Assembly (NCBI GenBank): GCA_949825065.1
Contig: OX463846.1
Span: 8,885,366-8,949,365 of the forward strand
Direction of reading: 5' to 3'
Origin: Odontocerum albicorne
Lineage: Eukaryota > Arthropoda > Insecta > Trichoptera > Odontoceridae
DNA: 64,000 nt
Below, one piece after another: positions 35,440-47,434 of this stretch (position 1 is its first letter; each line of letters opens with the position of its first letter). The position numbers were made by a program, and so were the translations under genes. Under the pieces are notes generated by a model that saw only the letters and a program-made list of their open reading frames with translations, was not told the DNA's origin and did not search any database.

Positions 35440-35598
35440 AATAAATTACTTTGTTATTCCACTAATTTCATCAATCCCCGCTATACATATTTCTATCTCA
35501 TATCCCGAGGGTATCATTCCGCCTGCTCTTCGGGATACGAGATAAAAATGCGTAAAGCAGAGATTAAAATGATTTGAGGAATAACAAAGTGATTTATT
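35440..35598. mobile_element. 159-bp MITE-like palindromic element
   Basis: The two arms are inverted copies of each other for about 60 bp (left ATTACTTTGTTATTCCACTA, complement of right ATCACTTTGTTATTCCTCAA, converging on TATCCCGAGGG and TTCGGGATACGAG). No coding capacity. The target duplication is not clear. Confidence 0.8.
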
Positions 35599-35680
35599 GT
35601 TTAATATTTTATTTAATATTCACCAGATACTGGCTTTGCTGCTTCTGATATTGAGTGCATATCTAGACTATTACGATATA

Positions 35681-36526
35681 CTACCTTGTTCAAAAAGTTT
35701 TAGGACCGGCCACCGTGTGGCGCTGTCAGTCACCCGATTGGAATTATTTTCGTCATAGCTTGACATTTGTAAAAGTTACGCTGTACTGAGTACATCTACC
35801 TTTGTGCGTGTTTTCGATTTTTTACAAGTTTGAAAATGGCATCAACGAGTTTGCATTAAATTTTGTGTGAAAAACGGATTTAACGGTCCGCAGACCTTGG
35901 AAATGTAGGTGAAGTGTTTTTTGGTGGCACGAACGTTTCAGAAGTGATCGTGAGTCGGTCGAGGATGACGAACGCAGTGGCAGTCGAAAACCGATGAAAA
36001 CATCGATAAAATCAAAGAAATGTTGGCCGAAAGCCGCAAATTGACCATCAGAGAGCTGGCAGAGAACTTGAACATCGCTTATGGATCCGCTCAAGACATT
36101 TTGGTTAGTGATTTGGGCCTCAGACGTGTCGCTGCAAAACTTGTGCCGAAAGACCTCAATTTCATGCAAAAAAAGGACTGCGTTGAAATCGCGAAAGACA
36201 TGATTTCCATGAGTTTTTGACCAAAAATAACACGACTACTATCCAGCAGCCTTTAAATTCGCCTGATCTGGCTCCCTGCGACTTTTTCCTGTTCAACCGA
36301 CTTAAAAAACCACTTCGCGGAACGCGTTACAGCACCCGAGAAGATGTCATGAAAAATCGAAGATGGCTGTGATGGACATACTGAAAATTGAGTACCAGCG
36401 GTGTTTCGAGAATTGGATAAAGCGCTGGCGTAAGTGCGTTGCAGTTGATGGGGAGTACTTTGAAGGGGACCATATCGATTTTGATGATTTTATGAATAAA
36501 GTCCTAAAACTTTTTGATCAAGGTAG
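35681..36526 (+). mobile_element. Internally deleted mariner (846 bp)
   Basis: Inverted ends CTACCTTGTTCAAAAAGTTT (left) and, in complement, CTACCTTGATCAAAAAGTTT (right), both continuing into TAGGAC, flanked by TA. The interior has an N-terminal transposase part (MASTSLH start near 35836, then LTIRELAENLNIAYGSAQ and KDLNFMQKK) joined near 36220 to the C-terminal part (NSPDLAPCDFFLF, then FENWIKRWRKCVAVDGEYFE). The segment carrying the first two catalytic Asp residues is missing. A different mariner lineage from the 14449-15736 element, judged by its ends. Confidence 0.9.
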
Positions 36527-37094
36527 TATACGACGAAGGATGATGAATTCTCAAATGTTCGTGTAGAAGATACGAGTACGAGTAAACATAGTACGTGTTT
36601 TATCAACTGGACTACGGAGATTGTTGTTAAAAACAAAGATCAATTCTTACAGCATATCCGTAAGACCAACTCTCGTTTCTTGGTGTTGAAGAAACTTTAA
36701 GATTAAACGATTAAATTGCTGGTTACGCTTCGGTTTTCTATTGTATTTTTCCATATATGTAACAACTAGTTGGTACTGCAGAAACTCGTATGGTGCAATC
36801 GTGGATGTAATTACCTCAAGGAATTGGACCCTTGCGATGGGTTTGGATTTGGCGCGTGCGTGCCGGTTAAAAATTCTACATAAACTCGTTTTAAATTGCC
36901 GCCGTGAGGCATTAACAATGCTTTGTTGCAAATACAACTGATTTTGCAAATAATTATTTGCTCAAAAAAAGATTAACCCCATTGTTCAAAATATTACAAA
37001 TAACACAAAAAAATTGTCAATTTGCATTTATTTACTTGCAAAAACTTGTAAATGTCTCAAGGTACTCGTAGATCAAGTAGACAACATTTATCTG

Positions 37095-37445
37095 CATCGA
37101 TCAATCAATTTGGTTGGTATAACCAAATGTCTTCGTTGTTGAAGAACTGGGAGTTTTCGACAGATTGTCGATAATATACCTACGATGAACCCTCCGATTC
37201 TTAGGATGGATTGCTCCTCGTGGCCAGGGAAGACAGTTTGGATAGGTTATGGTCACTGGAAGTGTGGAAAGATGACGCACAAGAGAAATAACCTCAATAT
37301 GTTGAACTGATCGAGTGAGGACGGCAACATGACTACCCTTAACAACGAACTTTTTGGACTTTGAAGTCCAGGGATGGATAAGGAGTTGCCAAGAACTATC
37401 ATGGGAGTCACAATGCTCAGGCATGACCTACATGACTGGATGATA
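37095..37445 (+). mobile_element. LINE C-terminal fragment, family 4
   Basis: Collinear with 37905-38290: GAACTGGGAGTTTTCGACAG, ATTGTCGATAATATACCTAC, ACTACCCTTAACAACGAAC, GTCCAGGGATGGATAAGGAG and the final ATGCTCAGGCATGACCTACA. Two adjacent copies suggest a local duplication or repeated insertion. Confidence 0.65.
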
Positions 37446-37449
37446 AACC

Positions 37450-37900
37450 ATATATATGCAATATTTCTTCCGGAATATATAAATTTCAGAAACGCCTTGT
37501 TGAAAATAAATCAAGTTAACCATTTTACTGCTGGACATTTTTTTCAATACTATGAAACGTCTATATATAGACTCTCAGCACTCAGACGGTTAAAATTATG
37601 TCCCTTTTTGTAGTTTATAACTTGGCATTAGGGCGTAGTAGTTTAATACTTTTGGTTTTTAATGCTTTTTGAGGTGTTTTATTTTATTGTGTTGTTTTTG
37701 AGAAACCCGTCTATATTTTTATTGAATTTTGTGAAAATTATTTAAAATGTGATTATAGATTGGAACCTTACATTGAAATGTAAATATTGATGTGAGAATA
37801 TATTATACAACGTGGGTTTTTGAAATTGAGTTGAATTATTTTTGTCACATAAACATACAATTAAAAATAGAGTTTGTTTAATATTATTTAAAGATTATGT
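37450..37900. other. AT-rich DNA between two LINE fragments
   Basis: Nothing recognised. Confidence 0.45.
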
Positions 37901-37904
37901 TATT

Positions 37905-38290
37905 AAACGCATTTGAAATGTGGTGCTGGAGAAGGGTTTTACTAATTTCATGGACAGAAAGATGATCTAATGCCTCAATTCTCTAACTGAGAGTCACCGG
38001 CAGATTGTCGACAATATGTATTCGATGAGTTCTTTAATTCTTTTGGCACATTAATCGTGGCCAAGGAGACAGTTCGAAGAGGTTTGTGATTATTGGAGGC
38101 ATGAAAGGACTACGCTTAAGAGGAAGTATCCCAATGCATTGGACTGACCAAGTGAAATACGTAACTGGACTACCCTTAACAACTGCCCTTCGAGCCGCGG
38201 AGTGCAGGGATGGATAAAGAGGAATGGTTGGAGGCTATCATGTGAGTTCCGATGCTCAGTCATGGGTTACACGAAAGGATGATGATGAAA
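37905..38290 (+). mobile_element. LINE C-terminal fragment, family 4
   Basis: Plus strand: EMWCWRRVLLISWTER, an ESPADCRQY-like block, a FGHINRGQGDSS-like block and a terminal MLSHGLHERMMM-like end. The EMWCWRR-x-L-x-I-WT motif is the usual LINE RT C-terminal signature. Confidence 0.75.
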
Positions 38291-38401
38291 GCTTTATAAC
38301 GTTAACAAATAATATAGTTAAACAGGCACTACCTGAAATCGAGACACATACGAAGAATGCTGGGAGGGAATGAACTATAACTATATTAAATGCAGAAGAA
38401 A

Positions 38402-38635
38402 ATTTATAATGATTATTGAAATACATTTATTCTAATTTATAATGATTAATGAAATACATTTATTCTAATTTATAATGATTAATGAAATACATTTATCCTA
38501 CTTTATAATAATTAATGAAATACGTTTATTCTACTTTATAATGATTAATGAAATACATTTATTCTACTTTATAATGATTAAAGAAATACATTTATTCTAC
38601 TTTATAATGATTAAGGAAATATATTTATTCCACTT
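38402..38635 (+). repeat. 33-34-bp tandem repeat, about 7 copies
   Basis: TTTATAATGATTAATGAAAT and ACATTTATTCTA alternate with a period of 33-34 bp. Confidence 0.9.
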
Positions 38636-38639
38636 TTAA

Positions 38640-40135
38640 ACAATAAAAAAATGTGTGAAATTGTTTATTACTTTTATTTCTCTAATAACATACTCTTTTA
38701 TTATGCCATCAACCCATAATATTGAAGATGTCAATAAATACTAGCGTTTAATCCGTTCTTGTCTAAACTATTTAGCTTATCAAAATGTATGTAGCTTCAC
38801 AAAAGAATATCACCAAAGCTACTCATTTTCAATAATACTGTAGACTCTCGATAATCCGAGGTAAAAAAAACGAATTTTATAACACTGATGAATAATTATT
38901 GTATATTATTAAAAAAATCTGATTTTTTTACTGCCCCGGTAAATCCGCAACCTGGTTAATGCGACCCGGATAATAAAGTGTCGACTATACTGAATTATGT
39001 GGTACATACCAGTAATTCACCTTATAATACAAGATACAGACAAAAGCTTTGTTTACTGGGGTTACGAAAAATGTCAGGCAACCAACACACATCGATATAA
39101 TTCATGTTCACTTGGAATTGCTCGTTTTTGTTTATCTTGTTTTTTTATATATTGTGAAAACATTTTATAAATATTTGTATTATCAAATAAATAAATAAAG
39201 GTGGTCTGCACTGTTTTTATTTAAAACTCTTCAATATATCTGCAGTATAATTTCATAAACATAAAATAACAATATATTATGAATTGTGCAAGGACGATGA
39301 TAGAAAAACCAAAATTTGACAATTGATTTTTTGGCTAGTAAGGAATAGTGATGTGTCATCCGTAGGCCATTTTCCTACATGCGGGTTGTAAGTGCATTTA
39401 CAAAGTTCAATATATCTCTTGAATAATATTGAGAGAGAAAATACAAAAATTCTACATATACAACCACTCTTTTGGGGTTCGACCCATACGTAAAATATTT
39501 ACGTTTGTATGATAATAATCTTATACCATAAAATCTTATACCATAAAATTAATCTTATACCATAAAATTAATTAAATTAATCTTATACCATAAAATCCAT
39601 TTTAAATATGAAACAAAAATGTTCGGTATTTTAGGAAGCCTTCAGGATGACACACATTGAATAAGAACCTACTTTATGTTATAATATTGTAAAATAGTTA
39701 AAATGTAACAGGAAATTCGAAATCTTTACAGAATAATAACTTATTCATGATTTACTACACTATTTAAACTTTAACTATTATATCACAGGAAATGAGAAGT
39801 TATCGATCAGTAACTCTAAAACTTTTAACAATTAACCAGATTTTATTTATTAACACAGTTAAATTATTAAGTAAAGATTAACTACTGAAAATTTTTCGAA
39901 CGACAATTCTTGTGCATTTGATACAATTTTTCCAACTTATTACCCATTCGGTTTCGCTCAGTGAGTATTTTCATAATGGTGAATATATTCATTGTTGAAC
40001 GAAACCGGTAAATTATGGATCATTATTTAAGCGTACTCGTGTTATATAATATGTACATACACTTTTTCACAGAATTTCACCCTCCAGACTACTTTATTGT
40101 TCACCGTCTAGTCCAAAAATACTACCTCATTTAGA
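38640..40135. other. AT-rich DNA with a few short direct repeats
   Basis: About 39525-39600 has CTTATACCATAAAATTAA repeated about four times. No gene recognised. Confidence 0.45.
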
Positions 40136-40139
40136 GAGT

Positions 40140-40308
40140 TGGATCATTGGTTTAATCTCTTCCAGCCATCCAGAAAGATGTTAAAGACGTCTTAAGTGAA
40201 AACCAGGCTGGAATCTCTTTTTAAAAAATCTGGATTCCAGTGAGACTTAAACCCGCAACCTCCGGTTTGAGAGACAGGCGTGTTACCAACTAGGATACGG
40301 GAGTCATC
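40140..40308 (-). mobile_element. SINE-like repeat type 1
   Basis: Minus strand: CCGTATCCTAGTTGGTAACA, CGCCTGTCTCTCAAACCGGA, TTGCGGGTTTAAGTCTCACT, then ACATCTTTCTGGATGGCTGG: same order as 24322-24497. Confidence 0.7.
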
Positions 40309-40570
40309 AGTTGTTTTGGAAGTGTTTGGCAGTTATTGAAAAAATAATATTTTGAGATAAACAATGCTTCTTAAGTTTATTCTTAAATATCAATAAGGAT
40401 GTAGCCCATCTGATTGAGCCAGAGAGATCGTATTAAAGTCGAACCGAATGTACTCGTACTATAAAAGATGATGTGAAATGCGTTGGTTTATAAAGGATTC
40501 TCCTGTTATCACACCGGAGTCAGTCCATGCTAAGAAAGAAAATTTCATTTTTCACATAGATACTAAGGAC

Positions 40571-41085
40571 TGTGTGAGTAGGTCTGTGAGCGTATATATT
40601 GTTATCATGGGATTTAAGCTATTTCCGGGTGTTTAAAGAACACTATCTGGAAAAACAAGTTTATGAACATCCAAAGCAAGGTGAGGATATACAAGACCTG
40701 TGTCCGCCCCATAATTACATACAGCATAGAGTTCAGAGCCGACACTGTCAGAACCAAAAATCTCCTTCGAACCAGCGACATGAAGGTACTCAGTAGTATC
40801 GCTGGCAAACCCCTTCGTGATGGAGTACGAAACACAGAAATTCGAAGCATGTGCGAAGTTGAAGATATTGTCAGATGGGGACGACAGAGAAAAAGGTTCT
40901 GGAACGAACATGTATCCAGAATGGCGAAACCTAGAGCCGTAAGAATGGCCAGGGACAGTATACCTCAAGCAAGCAGATCTCCAGGATGACCTCCCAAAAG
41001 AGGGAAAGACAGCTGGCAGACGACGTCACAAGGGGGAAACAATGATGCAAGACCATAACAGGTCAACAGGCCTAAAAGAAGAAGA
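40571..41085 (+). mobile_element. 5'-truncated LINE with (GAA)n tail and 13-bp target duplication
   Basis: The 515-bp insertion is flanked by AGATACTAAGGAC at 40558-40570 and 41086-41098. The frame 40663-40989 begins MNIQSKVRIYKTCVRPIITY and continues through LRTSDMKVLSSIAGKPLRD, VRNTEIRSMCEVEDIVRWG, RKRFWNEHVSRM and ASRSPG. This order is the RT thumb/C-terminal region of arthropod LINEs. The tail is AAAAGAAGAAGAAG. A clear example of target-primed insertion with 5' truncation. Confidence 0.92.
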
Positions 41086-41251
41086 AGATACTAAGGACAT
41101 CATGGAATCGCTCAACACTCCAAAGTGGGTTGACTATACGTAAAGATTTTTTCCCAATTTGATTTTAAATCATTGGAGTCTGCCATAATATTCGGATACA
41201 TGATCATATTAATTTTTTTGTAAAATAAATAAAAGCCTTTTACAAATTTCG

Positions 41252-41430
41252 TTATAGTTCATACGCCCCTACGGCCATCTTTCAGCGAGCCACAGTTATA
41301 GTGCATACGCCCCTACGGCCATCTTTCAGCGAGCCACAGTTATAGTTCATACGCCCCAACGGCCATCTTTCAGCGAGCTACAGTTATAGTTCATACGCCC
41401 CAACGGCCATCTTTCAGCGAGCCACAGTTA
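41252..41430 (+). repeat. 44-bp tandem repeat, 4 copies
   Basis: TTATAGTTCATACGCCCC, (T/A)ACGGCCATCTTTCAGCGA, GCCACAG repeats at 41252, 41296, 41340 and 41384 with one or two differences each. More GC-rich than its surroundings. Confidence 0.9.
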
Positions 41431-41837
41431 CGGAGAACTTAAACTGACTGACTGATGAAGAATTAAAATAACCTTTTTATTCTCTCACGCCTCATCGACA
41501 TCATTTTATTGTTTGGCATTCAAATTGGCGGAAATCGACGCGAAAAGATACATGAAATGGCTTGTAAAAAGACGCTTCCATAATATAGGCCACATCATGC
41601 ACTTGTTATTGTAATCAACACACTTTCTTTTCGTTATGCAATTTATTATCCAATCTCCATCTGTCTCAACGGAGATCTCTCTCCATCCGAGAATCAGCAG
41701 ATATGAGTGAAAATTGTAAATAACTTGTAAGCTGGATTAAGACGATCGTAAATGTAAAACCATTTTGATGTCGTATTGATATTTTATAAGACAACATTCA
41801 ATACTTGAATAATTTTCTCAGTAGATTTATTAATACT

Positions 41838-41929
41838 AATAAACTGACAACTAACTAAGTAATAAACTGACAACTAACGAAGAAATAAACTGACAACTAA
41901 CGAAGACTTCGTTAGTTGTCAGTTTATTT
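41838..41929. repeat. 23-bp direct repeats ending in a perfect palindrome
   Basis: AATAAACTGACAACTAAC occurs three times with 23-bp spacing (41838, 41861, 41884). The last copy, 41883-41905, is followed after one base by its exact 23-nt reverse complement (41907-41929). Confidence 0.95.
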
Positions 41930-42261
41930 TTATTTATGTTAAAAAATAACGCAATTGAATTTGTGTTAAGAAACAATGTATCTAAACTTGTTAAGACCGC
42001 AATTAGTTAATTATTATGTGTAATACAATTTTATATGTAGCATAAATAATTAATTGCGAAAATATCTAATCGATTAGCAAATAAAAGAGATCAATTTTCT
42101 AAATGATCGTAAACACTTGTCAGCATTAATAAATAAACAAAAAAAAATTTTTTTAAATGTTTTATACATTTTTAGTTTTAAGTTTAGAATCCTTTTCGAA
42201 ACATAAACAATTAAGTGTTTTATTGACCATTACAAAGTTTATTTTTTTAGGCATCATGCAA

Positions 42262-42560
42262 AATATTATATATACTAAAGAGTTTTATGTCTGGAGGGGC
42301 GTCGTTGAGAAGGTTAAATAAAATAAAATGTTGTGTTGCCGGGGAGGCAGCATGCAACAAGTTTATCTGCTAAAGAGTTTGTGTGCTGGAGACGCGTCAT
42401 TAAGGATTTCTTTAATTGAGAGGGTTTAATTAAATAAAAAGTTGCATGGCCAGAGAGGTATCATGAAAAATAGTTAATCTGCTAAAGAGTTTTATGACTG
42501 GGGAGGTAACACGAAGAAGTTTTAGTCAGACAAAAGTTTTTTATGGCTGGAGAATCAATT
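42262..42560 (+). repeat. Diverged tandem repeat
   Basis: CTAAAGAGTTTTATG recurs near 42276, 42369 and 42480, each followed by CTGG-x-GAGG and a TTAAATAAAA-type segment. Confidence 0.65.
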
Positions 42561-42599
42561 ACGTTAATTTTACGGCCATGCGGAAGAAAGCCAGTAAGG

Positions 42600-43420
42600 A
42601 TAAAATTTCCGTTTCAGTTAAAGATTGATAATATTAGATTTGATGGCATTATAGTATTTGGAAAAACGTGTAACAGATGGCAGGTGACACACTAATCAAT
42701 TTTAGCGATAAGTGAGCGAGACCGAGAATGAGCGTATAACGTAACCTGAATGACAAGTTCACTCACGGATCATAACACACCGAAACTCGTTTCTCATTTC
42801 CCCTTCGTAACACTATTACGTTGGGGAACGTAATACAAATTGACAAGATCTGAGTATAAAAGAAGCAAATAGTTAAAAAAGAAACAAGTCTCTTGAATCA
42901 CTAAAGCTATTATGTAATCCCGTCAATAGTATAATATGTGCAGTCGGTTGATCTATTTATTTCACCTTCAGTACAAGACTGACACAAGTCCGAATTTTAT
43001 GATAATAACCAGTAGAAAGACCGAGAAGAAAATAAATAGTGAATAAGCAAATAACTAGTCAGCAAAGACTTCAGATGGATTTATAAGTAAACGGTACGAT
43101 GTATCTTATAACAACTATAACAAAAAATAAAAAAAGACGGTAGTGAGCGCTCAACACATTAAGTATGATAGAATATACAAAAAAACATAAAAATAATTGA
43201 GAATGAAACAGGTATCAAATCATAAAATAACATGCTACCAACACAATACGGGGCCATCTATAGGCGCACAACTCGCACTGCGTAAAAAATACATACAAAA
43301 TAGATAAATCATTGAAAAACCAATCAAAAACAAAGACGGGATCAGACAGATACAATTTCACAAATCCTATTTAGTCGATGTTAGGACTATGACATCAGAA
43401 AGGCTGGAATAGAAGAGAAT
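42600..43420. other. AT-rich DNA, nothing recognised
   Basis: No gene or repeat recognised. Confidence 0.45.
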
Positions 43421-43424
43421 CCTT

Positions 43425-43530
43425 TATTGTAATTTATTTTTATCAAACACGGTTTATTCCACTTTTTTATGACGGTATAACCCTACCGGTTTCAAGGCTT
43501 TCACCTCATCTTCAGGGGAGCGCAAACAAG
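43425..43530 (+). repeat. Half copy of the 20278-20455 foldback
   Basis: Shares ATTGTAATTTATTTTT and CCGGTTTCAAGGCTTTCACC, then TCATCTTCAGGGGAG and GCAAACAAG with the left arm of the 20278-20455 element. Confidence 0.6.
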
Positions 43531-43749
43531 ACTAAATGCTGTTCGAACTGGTACCGATATACACGCTTCAACGGTTGGGGGCTGGGGGGTGAGAAAGGCA
43601 CGGGACAATTTCGGCCAAGAGCGGAGAGATTTTGGGTAAATAACTGTTCAACAGATGTTCCGATCGGTGTCCTTTATTTTATTCATTCATGGTATCCATC
43701 AACAAACTCAAATTGTTAACGTATTGAATAATGTGATCGGGGTGTATTA

Positions 43750-43860
43750 CAAGGTTTTCTTTGGCCCCAAGAATCGAACCTTCGATTTAAGATCCACTGA
43801 AATAAGCTATCAGCTCACAGTTCGCCTTTGTACGTATTGGAAATACTGCCACACGTGGAA
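43750..43860 (-). repeat. Weak tRNA-like segment
   Basis: The minus strand reads GTGAGCTGATAGCTTATTTC (box A-like) and GAAGGTTCGATTCTTGG (box B-like) about 30 bp apart. The stems do not close into a tRNA, and no second copy was noticed. It may be a third SINE head. Confidence 0.3.
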
Positions 43861-43913
43861 AAGCAGCCATCTCACACACGTCTAGTGCGTGCAAGTATTT
43901 TTAATTTTTTTAT

Positions 43914-44291
43914 TTACTGAATTCTTTGACTAAACTGAGATCCCTTGATTTTTTCACCATCGAGAATTAAACTTGGATGGAAGAGCAGCATCTCACGAAA
44001 TATACCACGAAGGTTGTCAATGAGGTGAGACACTAGACTTGGAACAGACAGAAAAAAAAACTTATTCATTTTTTTAACTAGATAGTCTACAGCTCGACAC
44101 TTTATGATTATGTCATTAAAAATATATATTTTTAAATATTTATATGACTGGAAATCAAGTATAATTATCAATCGTCTTATTGATGAAAGATGCCTATGTG
44201 TGTATTTCGGTATTATGTACAAACTGTTGTAAATCAGCAAGCGCACTGTCTTGATAGATAAAATCCGGAGTTCCAATTGCCAGGAAATCAA
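43914..44291 (-). other. 125-aa frame, unassigned
   Basis: This minus-strand frame has a C-terminal part (SLVSHLIDNLRGIFREMLLF) that could be an old LINE or gene relic, but its middle is AT-rich and low-complexity. No family recognised and no start context. Confidence 0.2.
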
Positions 44292-45034
44292 AATTCCAAG
44301 ACAAAGCTCTACAACCTTTCGGGATGCATATTTTTTTATATTATACAGCGCTGCTTTGAGTGTTGCTTTATAGCGCTATAAGAATCCCAAATGAATAGCT
44401 TGGAAGCAAAGAAAAACATGAAAAATATGAGTATTCCCATTCCGTCAAGTATGCTGTTTTTATTGTCAGCATTTTAACGGTTGATTTAACTTGCATAATA
44501 ATTAAAGGCAAGTCCTTGTTGGTATTTATTTTTGTTTTCTGAATCACGTATCCCTTTTATCGATAAATAAGACGGTTTATTTTTTACAATAAATTACTTT
44601 AAAATTAGGTTCATTCAATGAAACGGTTCAAAGCCTTGAGCTTTGAAAGGAGCTGTAGCATTATTGTTGGTTGAAACAGAAAAACAATGGCTCGATAAAT
44701 CTAGTTAAAGTTTAAAATGAATTATTTGTTTTGCGTTAAAGTTCATGTTGATAACTCAATATGTACATACGTTAAATCCACAAACGTTTTTGATATTCCA
44801 TACTCGTGTTTCGACCATCAAAAATATTCATGAAAATATATTTAAATAACCTAATATATTTAATTGAAGTTTAAGATATAGCCCAACTGTTTTATGTGCA
44901 CATTAGTATATACATGAAATAATTTATTATATAAATTTTTATTTTGTTAACGTAGTTTTTACTCTAAGGTTTAAACTTTTTATTGTGTTTGTATCTTTCG
45001 ATTATGTTTGGTTTTGACTTCTTTGTATAAAAAT

Positions 45035-45365
45035 GCTTCAAATTCCATGGACTACAAGCCGCACTAACGTATCTGTCATCCAACAATTGGAAATTATCGA
45101 AAAACTTTCAACAACACGTAAAAAAGGATCCTAACGTACTTAAGGCATGTTGCTAGAAATAATTATGAAAGTCTAGAGAAGCTGGTGGTCAGGGGTCCAG
45201 TTAAGAGAAGGCATGCTGGAAGAAGGTGCTCTATGAGATTGATGGATCAAACAAATGAGTTAACAGGATCCTTTTAATGCGCTGCATTCATGCATGCCCC
45301 AGGCTCGAAGGGATGGAGATAGGGGGTGCGTCTAGTTCGAGATATATCAGATAATCACGACGCTC
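45035..45365 (+). mobile_element. LINE C-terminal fragment, family 4
   Basis: PWTTSRTNVSVI-like codons, then KTFNNT, RHVARNNYESLEKLVVRG, a RRHAGRRCSMRLMDQ segment and a final HDAQI. Collinear with 62990-63365. Confidence 0.7.
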
Positions 45366-45689
45366 AGATTTGATCACATGGTAAAAAAATATGTAAGCTT
45401 CGTATTCAGTCTCAATTCTTAAAAGAGTTTATTTAACGACATTTTCTCAGAAGGTAAGCATGTATGCTATCGATTTATGTTTGACTAGAGAGGTACTATG
45501 ATCTGTAAATGTGATTATTTTTGTGAAATGAAAACGGTTTCTTTGATTTTCAAAATACTCGTATTAAAAATATATGTATATTTGAAATTACATAATGGAA
45601 AGGATATTTTTTTTTAAGATTGTATATTTTATAATTCTTCCTCTTTTATTTTGGTGGGACAATTTAAAATGTTTTGGTAAATATTTAAA

Positions 45690-45760
45690 TAATACTAATA
45701 AAAGGACCATTTACAAAGCGCCGATTAGAGAACTAACTCGCGTCTAGGACGCTTATTAAA
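45690..45760 (-). repeat. Short repeat A fragment
   Basis: ATTTACAAAGCGCCGATTAG, then AACTCGCGTCTAGGACGC: the start of repeat A. Confidence 0.45.
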
Positions 45761-45769
45761 CGTGAAAAA

Positions 45770-47425
45770 AGAAACGTTAATTCCGCAAATGTTCAATTTA
45801 TAACATATTATACACTTACAATTGATCAAATTGCGCTAATATAACGAGAACAAAAACATGCAATTAAATGTGGTTTTTAGGTGCTTGGTGAAAAAGTAAT
45901 CCAAGGACATTTTATTAAAATAGTACTGGTTTTTAAAATACCTTATTTGATTTATTTAAGGAAGAAGAAATAGCACAAATCCTTTTAATAAGATCAAAAG
46001 TGGCATAGCCATACAATAGATTTATCTCTCTACAGGGAGAACTAAAGATAGAAACTAAATATGAAAAAGCGATTATGGACCAGTGACATGCAAATACAAT
46101 GAATTTACTTCGATAAATGATGCATGTGAGATGATGTGAATTTATTTCATTCAAAGAAGCATGAAGAACCGCCAACTAAGAGAGAGCTGACGGAGATTTT
46201 TGAAGAAAACTTGTTGTGGAATTATACTTGTAATAGATTTTGATTGAAGAACGAGAAAAAGGCACCCAAGGTTGGTGACCTGGAAGCAAATATCCATTTC
46301 AATAATCCAGACGAAGATTATCATTCGCGATAGAGTTATGTGGCGGAAAAAGAATCATTACGTGTCACCGAGAAAAAATCCACATTATGTTTTTAACTAT
46401 CCAGATCAAATTTGACGAAAATTAGTGTCCTGAAATATGACTTATTTATTATTGATAATCTAAGGTATGATTTGGATAGAAAACACCATAATTAATCAGT
46501 TAATACCATAATAACCAACGTTCTATAAAAGTTTCATTGGTTAAGTTATTTAAAAATCACTCACTCTCAACAAAAATACTTTAATGAGGACTGCGCGAAA
46601 TAGAGACAAGCAATTAGACAATTACTGAACTGAAATGATTGTCATACATCTTAGTAATGGTCTCTCTGGTAAGACTGAGGTAAACAAGAAGATGAATCGA
46701 CGTTCGATAGATGGACAAGGTATTTCAGAGAACTGAAGAACAATGTACGATTCTCAATGTTGAATGGAAAGCAAAAATTCTTTCACCAGCCTTATATGTT
46801 CGACGATGCATTAGAGAATGTGCTATGAAACAAATTTCAATACATTTTTAAACTTCGATGAGGTAATAGGATGTACACATTGAATTCATTACTTCCTAGA
46901 TTACAACGCACATTACTACTATTCTCAAAGCATATTTCCTATCGCTCTCATATCAACCAGCTGTTGAATATGGGTTTGGTTTGTCAACATTTTTTATGTC
47001 AGGAACCAGCATCAAAATTCGACGAACCCGTAGAACCCTAAGGCAGTAAATAGTTCTAAAATGACTGTAAAAATTAATAGCAAAATTTCAATTTTATTGA
47101 AGGTTATTTGTTTGGCATACATAAAACGATGAGATACCAATACTCGAAATACGAATAACAGATTAAAATGTTGTTAGCAACATGAGACAATGTATGTTGT
47201 CGGGAATTTTAAATTTAATATTATATTATTGGGTAACTTTGAAAGAAACAATTGATTACTTGTACAAATTATTTCAACATTTAAAAAAGTTACAAATGAT
47301 TATTATATTATAAGACGTAATTAATATTATAAGAGATTTGCATCTTCCTCTCGACTACCTCGTTATCTTGAAATATTGATTTATTAAGCTTTTGAATTGA
47401 AATTTAATTGGTATATAGTCTGGGC
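45770..47425. other. AT-rich DNA, no gene recognised
   Basis: 46200-47060 has mixed composition and might be a very old mobile element, but no motif could be fixed. Confidence 0.4.
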
Positions 47426-47434
47426 ACTTGACGT

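Noticed and set aside
38402..38635. CRISPR-like array
   Set aside because: The repeats are contiguous tandem units without unique spacers, in an AT-rich eukaryotic setting; the same holds for the other arrays.
40034..44818. TACTCGTG near-matches at about 40034 and 44811
   Set aside because: One base off the motif; not counted, although they may be mutated footprints.
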